A stretch of DNA of 64,000 bases from Clostridium zeae (GCF_017312485.1 NZ_BMBA01000007.1:62001-126000), one strand, 5' to 3'; counted from the stretch's first letter, positions 38,652 through 48,569 are shown. Notes: generated by a model from the sequence alone, not told the origin. Numbers and translations are program-made.

Positions 38652-40484
38652 ATGTGTGGAATAGTAGGATATTTAGGAGAAAAGAAAGCAACACCAATAT
38701 TAGTTGAAGGTTTAAGCAAGCTTGAGTATAGAGGTTATGATTCATCAGGAATAGCAGTTGTTGAAGATGGAGAAATAAAGATTGAAAAATGCAGAGGAAG
38801 ACTTTCAAACCTTAAAGACAAAGTTGCAGGTAAAGAGTATGCTGGTAGCATTGGTATAGGTCATACAAGATGGGCAACTCATGGAGAACCATCTGATGTT
38901 AACTCACATCCTCATAGCAATGAAGATGAAACTATAGCAGTTGTTCATAACGGAATTATCGAAAACTATATAGTTCTAAGAGAATGGTTAATATCAGAAG
39001 GATATAAGTTTGTTTCTGAAACAGATACAGAAGTTATACCTCATTTAGTTGATTACTACTTTGATGGAAACTTAGAAGATGCTGTAATAAAAGCAACTAA
39101 GAGAATGGAAGGAAGCTATGCATTAGGAGTTGTTGCTAAGAACGATCCTGGTAAAATAGTAGCTGTAAGAAAAGACAGTCCATTAGTAATTGGTGTAGGT
39201 GAAGACGGAAAAGAAAGCTTCATAGCTTCAGATATTCCAGCTGTATTAAATATGACAAGAGACGTTTATCTTCTAGAAGATAAAGAATTCGTTGTTATGA
39301 CTAAAGATGGAATAACAATATATGATGAAAACAAGAATAAAGTAGAAAAACAAATATTCCACGTAACTTGGGATATCGATGCAGCTGAAAAAGGTGGATA
39401 TGACCACTTTATGCTTAAAGAAATATATGAACAACCAAAGGCTATAAAAGATACTTTAACTTCAAGAGTTGTTAAGGGAGAAAAGATTAAGCTTGATGGT
39501 ATTCATTTAACAAAAGAGCAAATAGAAAACTTCGATAGAGTTTATATAATAGCTTGTGGAACAGCTTATCATTCAGGTGTTGTTGGTAAGTACGTAATCG
39601 AAAGATTAGCAAAGATACCAGTAGAAATAGACGTTGCATCTGAATTTAGATACAGAAATCCACTTATAACAGACAGAACTCTTATGATCTGCATCAGCCA
39701 ATCAGGTGAAACAGCAGATACTTTAGCAGCATTAAGACTTGCTAAAGAAGAAGGTGCTAGAATAATAGCTATAACAAACGTTGTTGGTAGCTCAATTTCA
39801 AGAGAAGCAGACGATGTATTCTATACATGGGCTGGTCCTGAAATAGCTGTTGCTTCAACAAAAGCTTATATAACTATGCTAATAGCTCTTTATATAATAG
39901 CTTTATACATGGCTGAAGCTAAGCACACAGTAAGAGAAACTGAAATAGAAAAGATAAAAGATGGTTTGTTAAATCTTTCTGAAAAGACTGCTGAAATATT
40001 AAATGATGTAGATACAATTAAATCATTCGTAGATCATTTATACAGCAAGAACGATGTATACTACTTAGGAAGAGGTCTTGACTATGCAGTAGCAATGGAA
40101 GGATCATTAAAGCTTAAGGAAATATCATACATCCATTCAGAAGCATATGCAGGTGGGGAATTAAAGCACGGAACAATAGCTTTAATAGAAGAAGGCACTT
40201 CAGTAATAGCTCTTGCAACTCAAAGCGAGTTATATGACAAGCAAATCAGTAATATAAGAGAAGTTAAGACAAGAGGGGCAAACGTACTAGGAATAGCAAT
40301 GGAAGGACAAACAGAAATCGAAAAGACTGTAGACCAAACAATCTACATTCCAAAGGTTATGTCAATACTTGCTCCAGTACTTTCAGTTATACCACTACAA
40401 ATTCTTGCTTACTACACAGCTGTTCAAAAAGGCTGCGATGTTGATAAGCCAAGAAACTTAGCAAAATCAGTTACTGTTGAGTAA
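38652..40484 (+). CDS. glmS: Glucosamine-fructose-6-phosphate aminotransferase
   Basis: The 610-residue protein has an N-terminal glutaminase with catalytic Cys2 (MCGIVGYLG) and two SIS domains (CGTAYHSG, SQSGETADTLAAL, ISYIHSEAYAGGELKHG), and ends in DKPRNLAKSVTVE, the conserved C-terminus that TnsD-type proteins recognise at DNA level. It makes glucosamine-6-phosphate for cell-wall synthesis and is controlled by the ribozyme. A Tn7-like element sits 23 bp after its stop and splits its terminator. Confidence 0.97.
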   Translation: MCGIVGYLGEKKATPILVEGLSKLEYRGYDSSGIAVVEDGEIKIEKCRGRLSNLKDKVAGKEYAGSIGIGHTRWATHGEPSDVNSHPHSNEDETIAVVHNGIIENYIVLREWLISEGYKFVSETDTEVIPHLVDYYFDGNLEDAVIKATKRMEGSYALGVVAKNDPGKIVAVRKDSPLVIGVGEDGKESFIASDIPAVLNMTRDVYLLEDKEFVVMTKDGITIYDENKNKVEKQIFHVTWDIDAAEKGGYDHFMLKEIYEQPKAIKDTLTSRVVKGEKIKLDGIHLTKEQIENFDRVYIIACGTAYHSGVVGKYVIERLAKIPVEIDVASEFRYRNPLITDRTLMICISQSGETADTLAALRLAKEEGARIIAITNVVGSSISREADDVFYTWAGPEIAVASTKAYITMLIALYIIALYMAEAKHTVRETEIEKIKDGLLNLSEKTAEILNDVDTIKSFVDHLYSKNDVYYLGRGLDYAVAMEGSLKLKEISYIHSEAYAGGELKHGTIALIEEGTSVIALATQSELYDKQISNIREVKTRGANVLGIAMEGQTEIEKTVDQTIYIPKVMSILAPVLSVIPLQILAYYTAVQKGCDVDKPRNLAKSVTVE

Positions 40485-40496
40485 TATATAAATATA

Positions 40497-40507
40497 GACC
40501 CGTTAAC
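40497..40507 (+). terminator. Left arm of the split glmS terminator
   Basis: GACCCGTTAAC is the first 11 bases of a 15-bp stem. The rest of the hairpin (ACTA, loop, and TAGTGTTAACGGGTC then TTTT) lies at 48775-48808 beyond the transposon. Joined after removing the element and one TTAAC copy, it forms a perfect 15-bp hairpin. Confidence 0.85.
40503..40507. repeat. 5-bp target site duplication (copy 1)
   Basis: TTAAC directly precedes the element's TGTGGG terminus. The second copy follows the other end at 48770-48774. Five bases is the duplication length made by Tn7. Confidence 0.85.
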
Positions 40508-40592
40508 TGTGGGTTTGAAAAAAAGTTAAACCTTTTGGAAAAAAGTCGCACCCTTTGAAAAAAAGTTCGACCTTTTGGAAAAAAGTTGAATC
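40508..40592 (+). repeat. Right-end TnsB-site array, four 20-bp repeats
   Basis: After TGTGGG, four copies of a TTTGGAAAAAAGTTNNACC-like motif follow with an exact 20-base period: the G after the A-run falls at 40525, 40545, 40565 and 40585. Tn7's right end also has four tightly packed TnsB sites, so this fixes the end's identity. Confidence 0.85.
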
Positions 40593-40666
40593 AAAATAAT
40601 TAATAGAGTTATACTATTATTAGAGAGGTATAGCATGCTATTAATGTAAATAAAAAGATAAATATG

Positions 40667-40713
40667 AAAGACTATACATTCTCATGTCGAGAAGGTATAG
40701 TCTTTCTTTTTTT
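40667..40713 (+). terminator. Intrinsic terminator in the leader of tnsA
   Basis: Perfect 11-bp stem AAAGACTATAC/GTATAGTCTTT with a 17-base loop, followed by CTTTTTTT. The T-run ends one base before the tnsA Shine-Dalgarno. It would stop read-through from glmS, whose own terminator was broken by the insertion, and may attenuate tns expression. Confidence 0.8.
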
Positions 40714-40727
40714 GGAGGTGAAAAAAA

Positions 40728-41567
40728 ATAGCTAAAAGAAAAAGACTTGTAGATACAGAAAAGTTAATTAAAGAAGGCAGAGGACAAGGGTTAGGAAAAG
40801 AGTATAAACCTTGGATCAGAATTCAGGATGTTCCTTCCTTAGGGAGAGTCACAAGAATAAAAGGAATAAAAACTGAAAGACAGCATGAGCTTTTATCAGA
40901 TTTAGAGCGGAATTATTTCTATTATTTAGAGTATAGTGACAAGGTGTTAGATATTAGAGAACAGTTTCCCTTGCTACCAATAGAAGATACCTTATTAATA
41001 GCTGAAGAATTAGGTGTAGAACATCCTAAGCATCCTGATAGTGGAGAATATATTGTGATGACTACAGATTTTTTAATAACGATAAAAGCTGCTAATAAGC
41101 TTGCTGAAGTCGCAAGAACAACTAAATACAAAGATGATTTATTAGACAAAAGAGTTTTAGAAAAGTTTGAGATTGAAAGGCTATACTGGGAGAAGCGAAA
41201 TACTAATTGGGGTATAGTAACAGAAGAAGAGATAAACAAGGACATAGCCCACAATATAAGCTTTGTGCATGGCTATCATGATATATCGAATATAGATAGT
41301 CTTATTGATATAAATCCTAATGAGTTAAAGGATTTAGTTTATGAGTTCCTTAAAAGAATAGTAGTTACTAACAAGGCTATGAGAACTATTTGTAATCAAT
41401 TTGATAAGGAAATGGCATTAGCTAAAGGTACTGGCTTAAGTATCTTCAAGTATCTGGTGTCTAATAAGATTATTGAAGTTGATATAACTAAAAAACTTGA
41501 AATAAATGAAGTTATACAAGTGCTTAATGTAAGTGACATTCAGCTCAATAAGTTGGAGGTAATATGA
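40728..41567 (+). CDS. tnsA: Tn7-like transposase subunit TnsA, ATA start
   Basis: This is a 279-residue TnsA, close to the 273 residues of Tn7 TnsA. It is the endonuclease that cuts the 5' transposon strands. Counting from the ATA, the candidate catalytic residues are E60 (DLERNYF), D114 (TTDFLI) and K133, almost the same numbers as E63/D114/K132 of Tn7. GGAGGTG lies nine bases before ATA, and an in-frame TGA lies nine bases before it. The only standard start further in is GTG 40944 (V73), which would remove E60. ATA therefore appears to be the start, or a mutated ATG. The stop overlaps tnsB. Confidence 0.85.
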   Translation: MAKRKRLVDTEKLIKEGRGQGLGKEYKPWIRIQDVPSLGRVTRIKGIKTERQHELLSDLERNYFYYLEYSDKVLDIREQFPLLPIEDTLLIAEELGVEHPKHPDSGEYIVMTTDFLITIKAANKLAEVARTTKYKDDLLDKRVLEKFEIERLYWEKRNTNWGIVTEEEINKDIAHNISFVHGYHDISNIDSLIDINPNELKDLVYEFLKRIVVTNKAMRTICNQFDKEMALAKGTGLSIFKYLVSNKIIEVDITKKLEINEVIQVLNVSDIQLNKLEVI

Positions 41568-43717
41568 TAAGTTTAAATTCTGTTTTTAAATACGAAAATG
41601 GGGAGCGAATGAGAATTATAGAAATTATTGAGCCTTTCGCTTATCTTGTAAATATTGATGCTGCAACTTCAATGCCTAAAAAGGAATTAATCACAACTAT
41701 AGAAGATGAGCTAGAGTCAGAAAAATTAATACAAATTAAAGACCCATTTTCAAGGATGATTGAAGATAAAGAGCTTTCTAAGATTCAAATTGAAAAGCGA
41801 GATAGAGATTGGGAGTTTGTTACTAAATACATAGTTTTATATAAGGCTGAGTTATTAGAGAAAAATAATAGAACTAATAAGCTCGAAGATATATCAAAGC
41901 AAAGTGGAGTGAGTTTGACTAAGGTCAAAAAAACTTTAAGCAGGTACTGGCAAAGAGGAATGAACAAAAATGCACTTTTGCCAGACTACATAAATTCTGG
42001 TGGAAAAGGTAAGGAAAAAAAGCTTTCTGATAGTAAAGTGGGACGTCCAAAGAGAGTTGATTATAACGGTGAAGTAATAGAAGGTATAAATATTACTGAG
42101 GATGTTAAAAGGCACTTTAACTTCGCTATAAATAAATATTATAGAAGTAAAACGAAGATATCCTTAAAAGAAGCTTATACACTAATGCTTAGAGATTTTT
42201 ATTCTGATCCTTATAAGGAAGCTGGCGAGTTAAAGTATAGAGTTTGGGATAATGGACGAATTCCTACCTATGATCAATTCTATTATTGGTTTAGAAAAAA
42301 TCAAGATGTAAAAATGGATATAAGCTTTAGAGAAAGTGAGAAAGAATTTAATCTTAAAGAAAGGTCTTTATTAAGTAATTCAGCTATAGAAACTGACGGT
42401 CCTGGAACTAGATTTCAAGTGGATGCTACTATAGGAGATATATATTTAGTTAGTTCTTTAAATAGAAGCCGGATTATAGGTAGGCCAGTTATTTATGCTC
42501 TTATTGATGTTTATTCTAGATTAATTACTGGTGTGTATGTAGGCTTAGAAGGCCCTTCTTGGCTAGGTGCTATGATGGCTCTAGATAATATGCTAGCAGA
42601 TAAAGTGCAGTTCTGTAAAAGCTATGGTATAGAAATATCAGAGGAACAGTGGCCGGCAAAACATCTACCAGATATTATTATCGCAGATAGAGGTGAGTTT
42701 GAAGGATATTCTCCAGAAAATTTAATAAATAATCTTAATGTAAGGCTTGAAAATACTTCACCATATAGAGGCGACTTAAAGGGTATTGTAGAGAGAAATT
42801 TCAGAACAGTTAACGGTAAGATAAAACATAAGACACCGGGTGCTATATTAAAGGAATATAGAAAAAGAGGAGACAGGGATTATAGATTAGATGCTACACT
42901 AACCTTAGATGAATTTACAAGGATATTTATAAATATGGTGTTGCACCACAATAGCAAAATTGTTGATAAATATCCTATGGAAAAAGAAATGCTAAGAGAT
43001 GAATTAGTTCCAAGTCCTATTAACTTGTGGAATTGGGGGATTGAAAATAAAAAAGGACGATTGAAAACTGTGGATAGAGAAGTTTTAAGGCTAAATCTTT
43101 TACCGAAAGGTAACGCCAGCATATCTAGAGCAGGGATAAGATTCAAAGGCTTATACTATAGTTCTGATAGAGCTATTAGAGAGCAGTGGTTCATAAAACC
43201 TAGTAAAAGAAGTGTGGAGGTTGTATATGATCCAAGAAATGTTCAAAAGATATTTATTCCTTATAATAATGGACTTGAATATGAAGAGTGTTATCTTACA
43301 GATAAAAGTGTCCAATATAAGAGCTGCATTTTAGAAGAACTTATGTTTAATGAGGAGCTATTAGCAGAATTAAAGGGAGAAAAGCTTCAGCAGAACAATC
43401 AGCTCAATGTGGATTTAGAAGAAGAAATTGAGAAGATTGTGAAGGAAGCTAAAAGGAAAAAAGCTGAAGAAGTTACTTATGAAGATAGTAATGCTAAAAA
43501 GATTAGGGGAATAAGAAATAACAGGGCTGTAGAGAAAGAAATTAATAGAGAAAAGGAAGTCTTCAAATTTGGTGAAGATACAGTAAAGGCTGATAGGATT
43601 GCAGAAGTTATTGAACTACCTAAACATGAGGATAAAAATGTAGATAAAGAACCTTCAGCTAAGGATAAGTTAATGGATAAATTAAGAAAGAAAAGGGAGG
43701 AAAAACGTGAAAGCTAA
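41564..43717 (+). CDS. tnsB: Tn7-like transposase TnsB (DDE)
   Basis: The 717-residue protein has an N-terminal helix-turn-helix DNA-binding region (LEDISKQSGVSLTKVKKTLSRYW), an rve-fold catalytic core and a charged C-terminal tail that in Tn7 contacts TnsC. The DDE triad is probably D287 (FQVDATI), D375 (IIADRGEF) and E410 (GIVERNF). It cuts and joins the 3' ends and binds the repeat arrays at both ends. It overlaps tnsA by four bases (ATGA) and tnsC by eleven. Confidence 0.94.
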   Translation: MISLNSVFKYENGERMRIIEIIEPFAYLVNIDAATSMPKKELITTIEDELESEKLIQIKDPFSRMIEDKELSKIQIEKRDRDWEFVTKYIVLYKAELLEKNNRTNKLEDISKQSGVSLTKVKKTLSRYWQRGMNKNALLPDYINSGGKGKEKKLSDSKVGRPKRVDYNGEVIEGINITEDVKRHFNFAINKYYRSKTKISLKEAYTLMLRDFYSDPYKEAGELKYRVWDNGRIPTYDQFYYWFRKNQDVKMDISFRESEKEFNLKERSLLSNSAIETDGPGTRFQVDATIGDIYLVSSLNRSRIIGRPVIYALIDVYSRLITGVYVGLEGPSWLGAMMALDNMLADKVQFCKSYGIEISEEQWPAKHLPDIIIADRGEFEGYSPENLINNLNVRLENTSPYRGDLKGIVERNFRTVNGKIKHKTPGAILKEYRKRGDRDYRLDATLTLDEFTRIFINMVLHHNSKIVDKYPMEKEMLRDELVPSPINLWNWGIENKKGRLKTVDREVLRLNLLPKGNASISRAGIRFKGLYYSSDRAIREQWFIKPSKRSVEVVYDPRNVQKIFIPYNNGLEYEECYLTDKSVQYKSCILEELMFNEELLAELKGEKLQQNNQLNVDLEEEIEKIVKEAKRKKAEEVTYEDSNAKKIRGIRNNRAVEKEINREKEVFKFGEDTVKADRIAEVIELPKHEDKNVDKEPSAKDKLMDKLRKKREEKRES

Positions 43718-45380
43718 TGAAGCCATAATCATATTAAAGGGCGAGTGTGAAAAAGCAGTTTACAAGTCCCAAGAGCTAGAAGAATACGATAATAATCCTT
43801 TCATAGAAGCTTTACCTAATATATTTACGGATGATGAAGTTATTGATAAGTTTACGTTGTTTCCTAGAATATCTAAAAGTGATAAACAACAACCCTCTAA
43901 TCTTAGATATCACATAATAAAAAGAGCAAAGAACTTTGTTCAGCCTTTACCAATACATATTACCTTAGAAAGAAGGTTGTCTGCACTTATAAGACGTGGA
44001 TATTTAGCTAGGAATCCACTAGATAAAAGCTTTATTGAAAGATTAAAGCTTTTGAATCAAATAAGAGTTCAAGCAAAGGACGATGATAATATGCTTGAAA
44101 AAAGAATGAGTCATATAAGATCTACTGCAGATAGTATTTCAATAATAGGGATATCTGGAATGGGCAAAACCACAGCAATAGAAAGGTTACTGCTTATGTA
44201 TCCTCAAATAATAAAACATCAGGAATATAGAGGGCAAAATTTCAGTAGAACTCAATTGGTGTGGTTAAAAATAGACTGCCCTTATGATGGAAGTTTAGCA
44301 ACCCTTTGTAAGAGTTTTTTCAAGACTATAGATGATTTACTAGGTACTAGATATTTAGAGAAGTTTGGCTATGCCAATAGAATAACTTCAACCATGATGC
44401 TTCATATGACCACTCTAGCTAGTATGTATGGTATTGGTGTTTTAGTTATTGATGAAATTCAACATCTCTTAAATGCTAAGAATGATATGGAGGATATGCT
44501 AAATTTCTTCGTAACCTTAAGTAATACGGTTGGGATTCCAACAGTGTTGATAGGAACTAGTAAGGCACAAAATATCTTTAAGGGAAACTTTAGACAGGCA
44601 AGAAGAGCTGCGAGTGAAGGCGCTATAATGTGGGATAGGATGGAGGAAGACAGTGACGAGTGGAACTTCTTCTTAGAAACTTTATGGGACTTTCAATGTC
44701 TAAAGGAAGAAACACCTTTAAAGACTAAGTTGAAAAAGGCTTTTTATGAAGAATGTCAAGGCATTACCTCAGTAGCAGTTAATTTGTTTATACTTGTTCA
44801 AGAAAGAGCTTTAGCTGAAGAAAAAGAAACCTTTGACGTTACCCTAATAAGAAAGACTGCTAAAGAAGACTTGAGGATGATACAACCTATGATTAAGGCT
44901 CTACGAAATAACAATGTGACTGCAATTAAGAAATATGAGGATATTTCTATAAGCTTAGATGACATAACCATAAATTATAGAAGTGATATGGAGCTTAATG
45001 GTAAGATTCAAGAAGCCTTTAAGGAAAGAAAGAAGTCCATAGAGCTAATTAGAAAAAGTACTATAGAAAATTTGATTTTGGATATTACATCTATGGGTTT
45101 GTTTAATAATTTAACTAAGGAAGAGTTTAAAAAGGTTTGTAAAAAAGTAGTTGAAGAAGCCGGTATAGATGAAGATTACAGTAAGTTAAAGCTACAAGTA
45201 TTAAAAGTTGCAATGAATATAGAAGAAAAGACAGCGGAGACTAAGGAAAAACCTCAAGTAAAGTCCAGTGGATTAATAGAATTATATGAAAAGTCAAGAA
45301 AAGAAAAACTTCACACCTATGAGTTATTACATAAAAAAGGATATATAAAAAATCCTATTGAAGAATTTTTAGAAGCTTAG
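43707..45380 (+). CDS. tnsC: Tn7-like AAA+ regulator TnsC
   Basis: This 557-residue AAA+ ATPase has Walker A GISGMGKTT (K154), Walker B VLVIDEIQHL (D249, E250) and a sensor segment (TVLIGTSKA). The start is GTG with GGGAGG upstream, inside the end of tnsB. TnsC links the target-site protein to the TnsAB transposase. The extended N- and C-terminal regions match the larger TnsC type that interacts with both TnsA and TnsD. Confidence 0.93.
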   Translation: MKANEAIIILKGECEKAVYKSQELEEYDNNPFIEALPNIFTDDEVIDKFTLFPRISKSDKQQPSNLRYHIIKRAKNFVQPLPIHITLERRLSALIRRGYLARNPLDKSFIERLKLLNQIRVQAKDDDNMLEKRMSHIRSTADSISIIGISGMGKTTAIERLLLMYPQIIKHQEYRGQNFSRTQLVWLKIDCPYDGSLATLCKSFFKTIDDLLGTRYLEKFGYANRITSTMMLHMTTLASMYGIGVLVIDEIQHLLNAKNDMEDMLNFFVTLSNTVGIPTVLIGTSKAQNIFKGNFRQARRAASEGAIMWDRMEEDSDEWNFFLETLWDFQCLKEETPLKTKLKKAFYEECQGITSVAVNLFILVQERALAEEKETFDVTLIRKTAKEDLRMIQPMIKALRNNNVTAIKKYEDISISLDDITINYRSDMELNGKIQEAFKERKKSIELIRKSTIENLILDITSMGLFNNLTKEEFKKVCKKVVEEAGIDEDYSKLKLQVLKVAMNIEEKTAETKEKPQVKSSGLIELYEKSRKEKLHTYELLHKKGYIKNPIEEFLEA

Positions 45381-45433
45381 ATTAAAACTAAATAAGGGGA
45401 ATGGGCGGTAAAAAGTGTAAGGAAGGAAGAAGG

Positions 45434-47320
45434 ATGCTACATTTTTTTACTGATCCATATAAAGATGAATTAATCTATTCGGCAATCGCTAGATATCATT
45501 ATTATGTAGGAAACATTGATTATAAGGATACTTTAGAAGAGTGCTTTGGTAAAAGGTCTATAATTCCAAGTCTTGAATTTGGCAGTCCAGTTAAAGCCTT
45601 AGCAAAGAACTTAGGTGGTAATTATACTGAAAAATATATTTTGAATAAGCATACGTTACTACCCTTTTACAAGCCGTTCTTACTGAAAAGTAAGCTGAAG
45701 GAGATAATCAGAGAACTTAAATACAGTGATGGTAGTGGTGTATACACTAAAATTGGAATGGTAGCAGGGAGTATATGCAAGAAGGAAGGGATATACTACT
45801 GCCCTTTATGTGCAAAAGCAGAACTTGAAGCATATGGAGAAGCTTTTATACATAGAGAACATCAGTTGCAGGGAATTGGCTTGTGTCCACATCATGGAAT
45901 AACTTTATATAAATATCAAAGGGATAGAAGAATTTCTAGTAGACTTGAGTTTATAAAACTGGAGGAAGAACTGATTGATCTAAAATCCTCAAGCGCTCCT
46001 ATAGAGATTTATGAAATAAAATATAAGCTAGCTAAGGATGCATATTGGCTTATTAATCAAGAACTCACAGCTTTTGATAAGAGAAAGTTATTAGATAAAT
46101 ATAGAAACCTACTTTATTCAAAAGGATTAACCACTTCCAGTGGGAGAATAAAGCAAAATCAATTATACGAAGAAGTTATAAATTTCTATGGTAAAGGTTT
46201 ATTAATTAACTTGGAGTGTGATATTGATAATGCTGATGAATACAATTGGCTTAGGGTAATAACTAGAAATTTAAAAAGAGCCGTTCATCCTTTAAGACAT
46301 TTATTGCTTATAAATTTTTTGGTTGGAGATATAGCTCAATTTTTTAGTGAAACTACTAATACTTTTAATCCTTTTGGTGAAGGACCTTGGCCTTGTTTAA
46401 ATAAAATAGCTGAGCACTATCATGAAGCTATCATAACGGATTTAAAAATAACTGAAGATTTTAAAACCAGATTACCAGTTGGTACCTTTACTTGTAGCTG
46501 CGGGTTTATATATTCAAGAAAGGGACCAGATAAATCTTATGAGGATAGATACAAAATAGGTAGGATAAAAGTTTTCGGAATGGTATGGGAAGATAAGCTT
46601 AAGATATTTCTAAAGGAAGGAAACTATGGACTTAGAGAGCTTTCAAGACTCATGTATTGTGATCCTAAAACTATATTAAAGTTTGACAAAAAGCTTGGGA
46701 TTAACTGTTTTAACAGTAGTATTGAAGGTGGAAATGCAGATACTATTTCTAAACTAAATGAGGCGAAACTCGAAACAGCTAAGGCTTCAATTTTAGCTTC
46801 AATAAATGAAAATCCTAAGTCATCAAGAACTGAAATAAGAGGGCTATGTAAGAAAGAATATACTCTAATATATAGAAGAGATAGACTTTGGCTATTTGAT
46901 AAACTTCCTAAAAAGAAGAAAAAAATTGAACCAAATAAACTGGTATCCTGGGAAGAAAGAGATAAGGAAATTCTTAAATTAGTTGAAGCTGCTTATAGGG
47001 AGCTTATAGAGCTTCAACCTCCAGTAAGAATAACTAAATCCATAATAGGTAAGAAGCTTGGAAAATCAGCTGATATAGATAAAAGGTTAGATAAATTGCC
47101 AAGTACTCAAGAATATTTAAAAGAAAAATGTGAAACTGTAGAAGAATTTCAACTCAGAAGAAGTAAACAAATTATTAAGCAACTAATAGAAGAAGAATTA
47201 CCAGTAAAGCTATGGGAGATCCAGCGCTTAGTCGGCTTAAGAGGAAAACAGTTTGATAACTTAAGATCTATGTTAGAAGAATATATATTTCAGTTGGATA
47301 ACAGGGGGAGAAATGGGTAG
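45434..47320 (+). CDS. tnsD: TnsD/TniQ target-site selection protein
   Basis: The roughly 628-residue TniQ protein starts at ATG 45434 (MLHFFTDPYKDELIYS, the usual TniQ opening). AAGGAAGGAAGAAGG lies directly upstream; the ATG at 45401 has its Shine-Dalgarno too close. It has the zinc motif YYCPLC...GLCPHHG (residues about 112-146), a second Cys pair CSCGF, and a long C-terminal DNA-binding half. Its length and the insertion site at glmS identify it as TnsD, which binds the end of glmS. Its stop overlaps the start of tnsE. Confidence 0.9.
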   Translation: MLHFFTDPYKDELIYSAIARYHYYVGNIDYKDTLEECFGKRSIIPSLEFGSPVKALAKNLGGNYTEKYILNKHTLLPFYKPFLLKSKLKEIIRELKYSDGSGVYTKIGMVAGSICKKEGIYYCPLCAKAELEAYGEAFIHREHQLQGIGLCPHHGITLYKYQRDRRISSRLEFIKLEEELIDLKSSSAPIEIYEIKYKLAKDAYWLINQELTAFDKRKLLDKYRNLLYSKGLTTSSGRIKQNQLYEEVINFYGKGLLINLECDIDNADEYNWLRVITRNLKRAVHPLRHLLLINFLVGDIAQFFSETTNTFNPFGEGPWPCLNKIAEHYHEAIITDLKITEDFKTRLPVGTFTCSCGFIYSRKGPDKSYEDRYKIGRIKVFGMVWEDKLKIFLKEGNYGLRELSRLMYCDPKTILKFDKKLGINCFNSSIEGGNADTISKLNEAKLETAKASILASINENPKSSRTEIRGLCKKEYTLIYRRDRLWLFDKLPKKKKKIEPNKLVSWEERDKEILKLVEAAYRELIELQPPVRITKSIIGKKLGKSADIDKRLDKLPSTQEYLKEKCETVEEFQLRRSKQIIKQLIEEELPVKLWEIQRLVGLRGKQFDNLRSMLEEYIFQLDNRGRNG

Positions 47321-48569
47321 AGAAACAATAACAATAAAGAACTGGCCATTTAATAAAGGTGAGAAGGTTAAACTAACTTGGATAGGTGAGCCTTTTACAA
47401 AGGACAATAAATATATGTTTTATGCATACTTTAGGGGAGACAAATGCAGCAGAAGAGTATTATTGAATTGGGCTAGCTTACACTTTCTTTCGGTAGATAA
47501 GTATTATACTGATGGAAGGCTTAATAGTGGTGAGATGGTAGAAACGGCTGAGATTTTAGACATAAATCTAAGTGGCATTACGCCTCAATACATAGAAAAG
47601 CCTTGGAAAGTAAGAGGTATTGGCTTTGAAGATGACTATAAATCAAAGACCTTTAATTTTAAAAAGAATGGAAGGTTATATACAATACCTCTAATAGAAA
47701 TAATAAGAGCTGTTATAGCTCCAGATAGATTCACTTTAAATAGAGCTGTGGAAATGGATACCTTAGAGAATTATTTTATCTATGAGTTTGATAAGAATGA
47801 ACTAGATATCCATTTCACAGATTTATATGAGAAAAAATTACTAACTAGTGAAAAGCTTAACCATTTAGCTTGGTTAATAACCAATCCTAATATCTTTAAG
47901 ATGTTCAACTCTATTGGACTAAATATGTGGCAAAGCAAAGAACTAAAATTTGATTTTCTATTTGAGAACTTTAATATAAAAGCAAGGGTTCTAAAAAAAG
48001 ATAACTACATAAGAATACTTCAGATATTATCTCTAAGAAAAAAGAGAATTAATACAAAGGAAATTAATATATTTCATCCTAGTCTAGAAGAAACACAAGC
48101 CTCAGATATCCTAAAAAAGAAAAGAGAATTCATCAATACGCGAAATTCAGATAAGGAAATAGACACTGGTGCAGATGGAGCAACAAAGGCCTCTGATCTG
48201 ATAGATGACTTCCTTATAACTCATGAGTATGAAAATATTCCAACAATAAATAAAAAGAAAATAGGATTAAAAATAAACAGAAAAATGTCAGACGAGAACA
48301 CAAAGGAATACCTTATTGAAGCTGATAAATTAAGGGCTACAGCAGATGTTGGAGGAGAGAGCGTAATTAGAGGACTTGAGTTCACTAATCTTCAGAAGGT
48401 TGAAGAAAAGGGTGAATTGCAGGAATTTATTGAAATGCTGAGGCTGTTACAGAAAAGAAAAAAGATTAGATCAGTAGAAATAATTGTGGATTATTTGCCA
48501 GAAGGCTCCAAGTTCTCTAGATTGAAGGATGGAGTGACTAGGAGAAAATATGCAAAATGTATAAAATGA
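47313..48569 (+). CDS. tnsE: TnsE-like protein, short C-terminus
   Basis: I assign this 418-residue protein to TnsE by order (fifth tns gene) and by motif. ADVGG at 344-348 matches the hallmark motif of Tn7 TnsE, the region YTIPLIEIIRAV resembles YHIPQLELARSL, and LPEGSKFSRLKDG resembles LPKVGRSRLHLCKDG. Tn7 TnsE has 538 residues and continues about 100 residues past that point; here the frame stops. TnsE directs insertion into replicating DNA such as conjugal plasmids. Loss of the C-terminal part may weaken or change that route. Confidence 0.75.
   Translation: MGRETITIKNWPFNKGEKVKLTWIGEPFTKDNKYMFYAYFRGDKCSRRVLLNWASLHFLSVDKYYTDGRLNSGEMVETAEILDINLSGITPQYIEKPWKVRGIGFEDDYKSKTFNFKKNGRLYTIPLIEIIRAVIAPDRFTLNRAVEMDTLENYFIYEFDKNELDIHFTDLYEKKLLTSEKLNHLAWLITNPNIFKMFNSIGLNMWQSKELKFDFLFENFNIKARVLKKDNYIRILQILSLRKKRINTKEINIFHPSLEETQASDILKKKREFINTRNSDKEIDTGADGATKASDLIDDFLITHEYENIPTINKKKIGLKINRKMSDENTKEYLIEADKLRATADVGGESVIRGLEFTNLQKVEEKGELQEFIEMLRLLQKRKKIRSVEIIVDYLPEGSKFSRLKDGVTRRKYAKCIK

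Noticed and set aside
40508-40592. CRISPR array
   Set aside because: Repeats are only 20 bp with no spacers between them, located at a transposon terminus and matching TnsB-site layout; no cas genes.
40944-41567. TnsA starting at GTG 40944
   Set aside because: Would remove the first 72 residues including the likely catalytic Glu; homologous coding sequence with a good Shine-Dalgarno extends upstream to ATA 40728.
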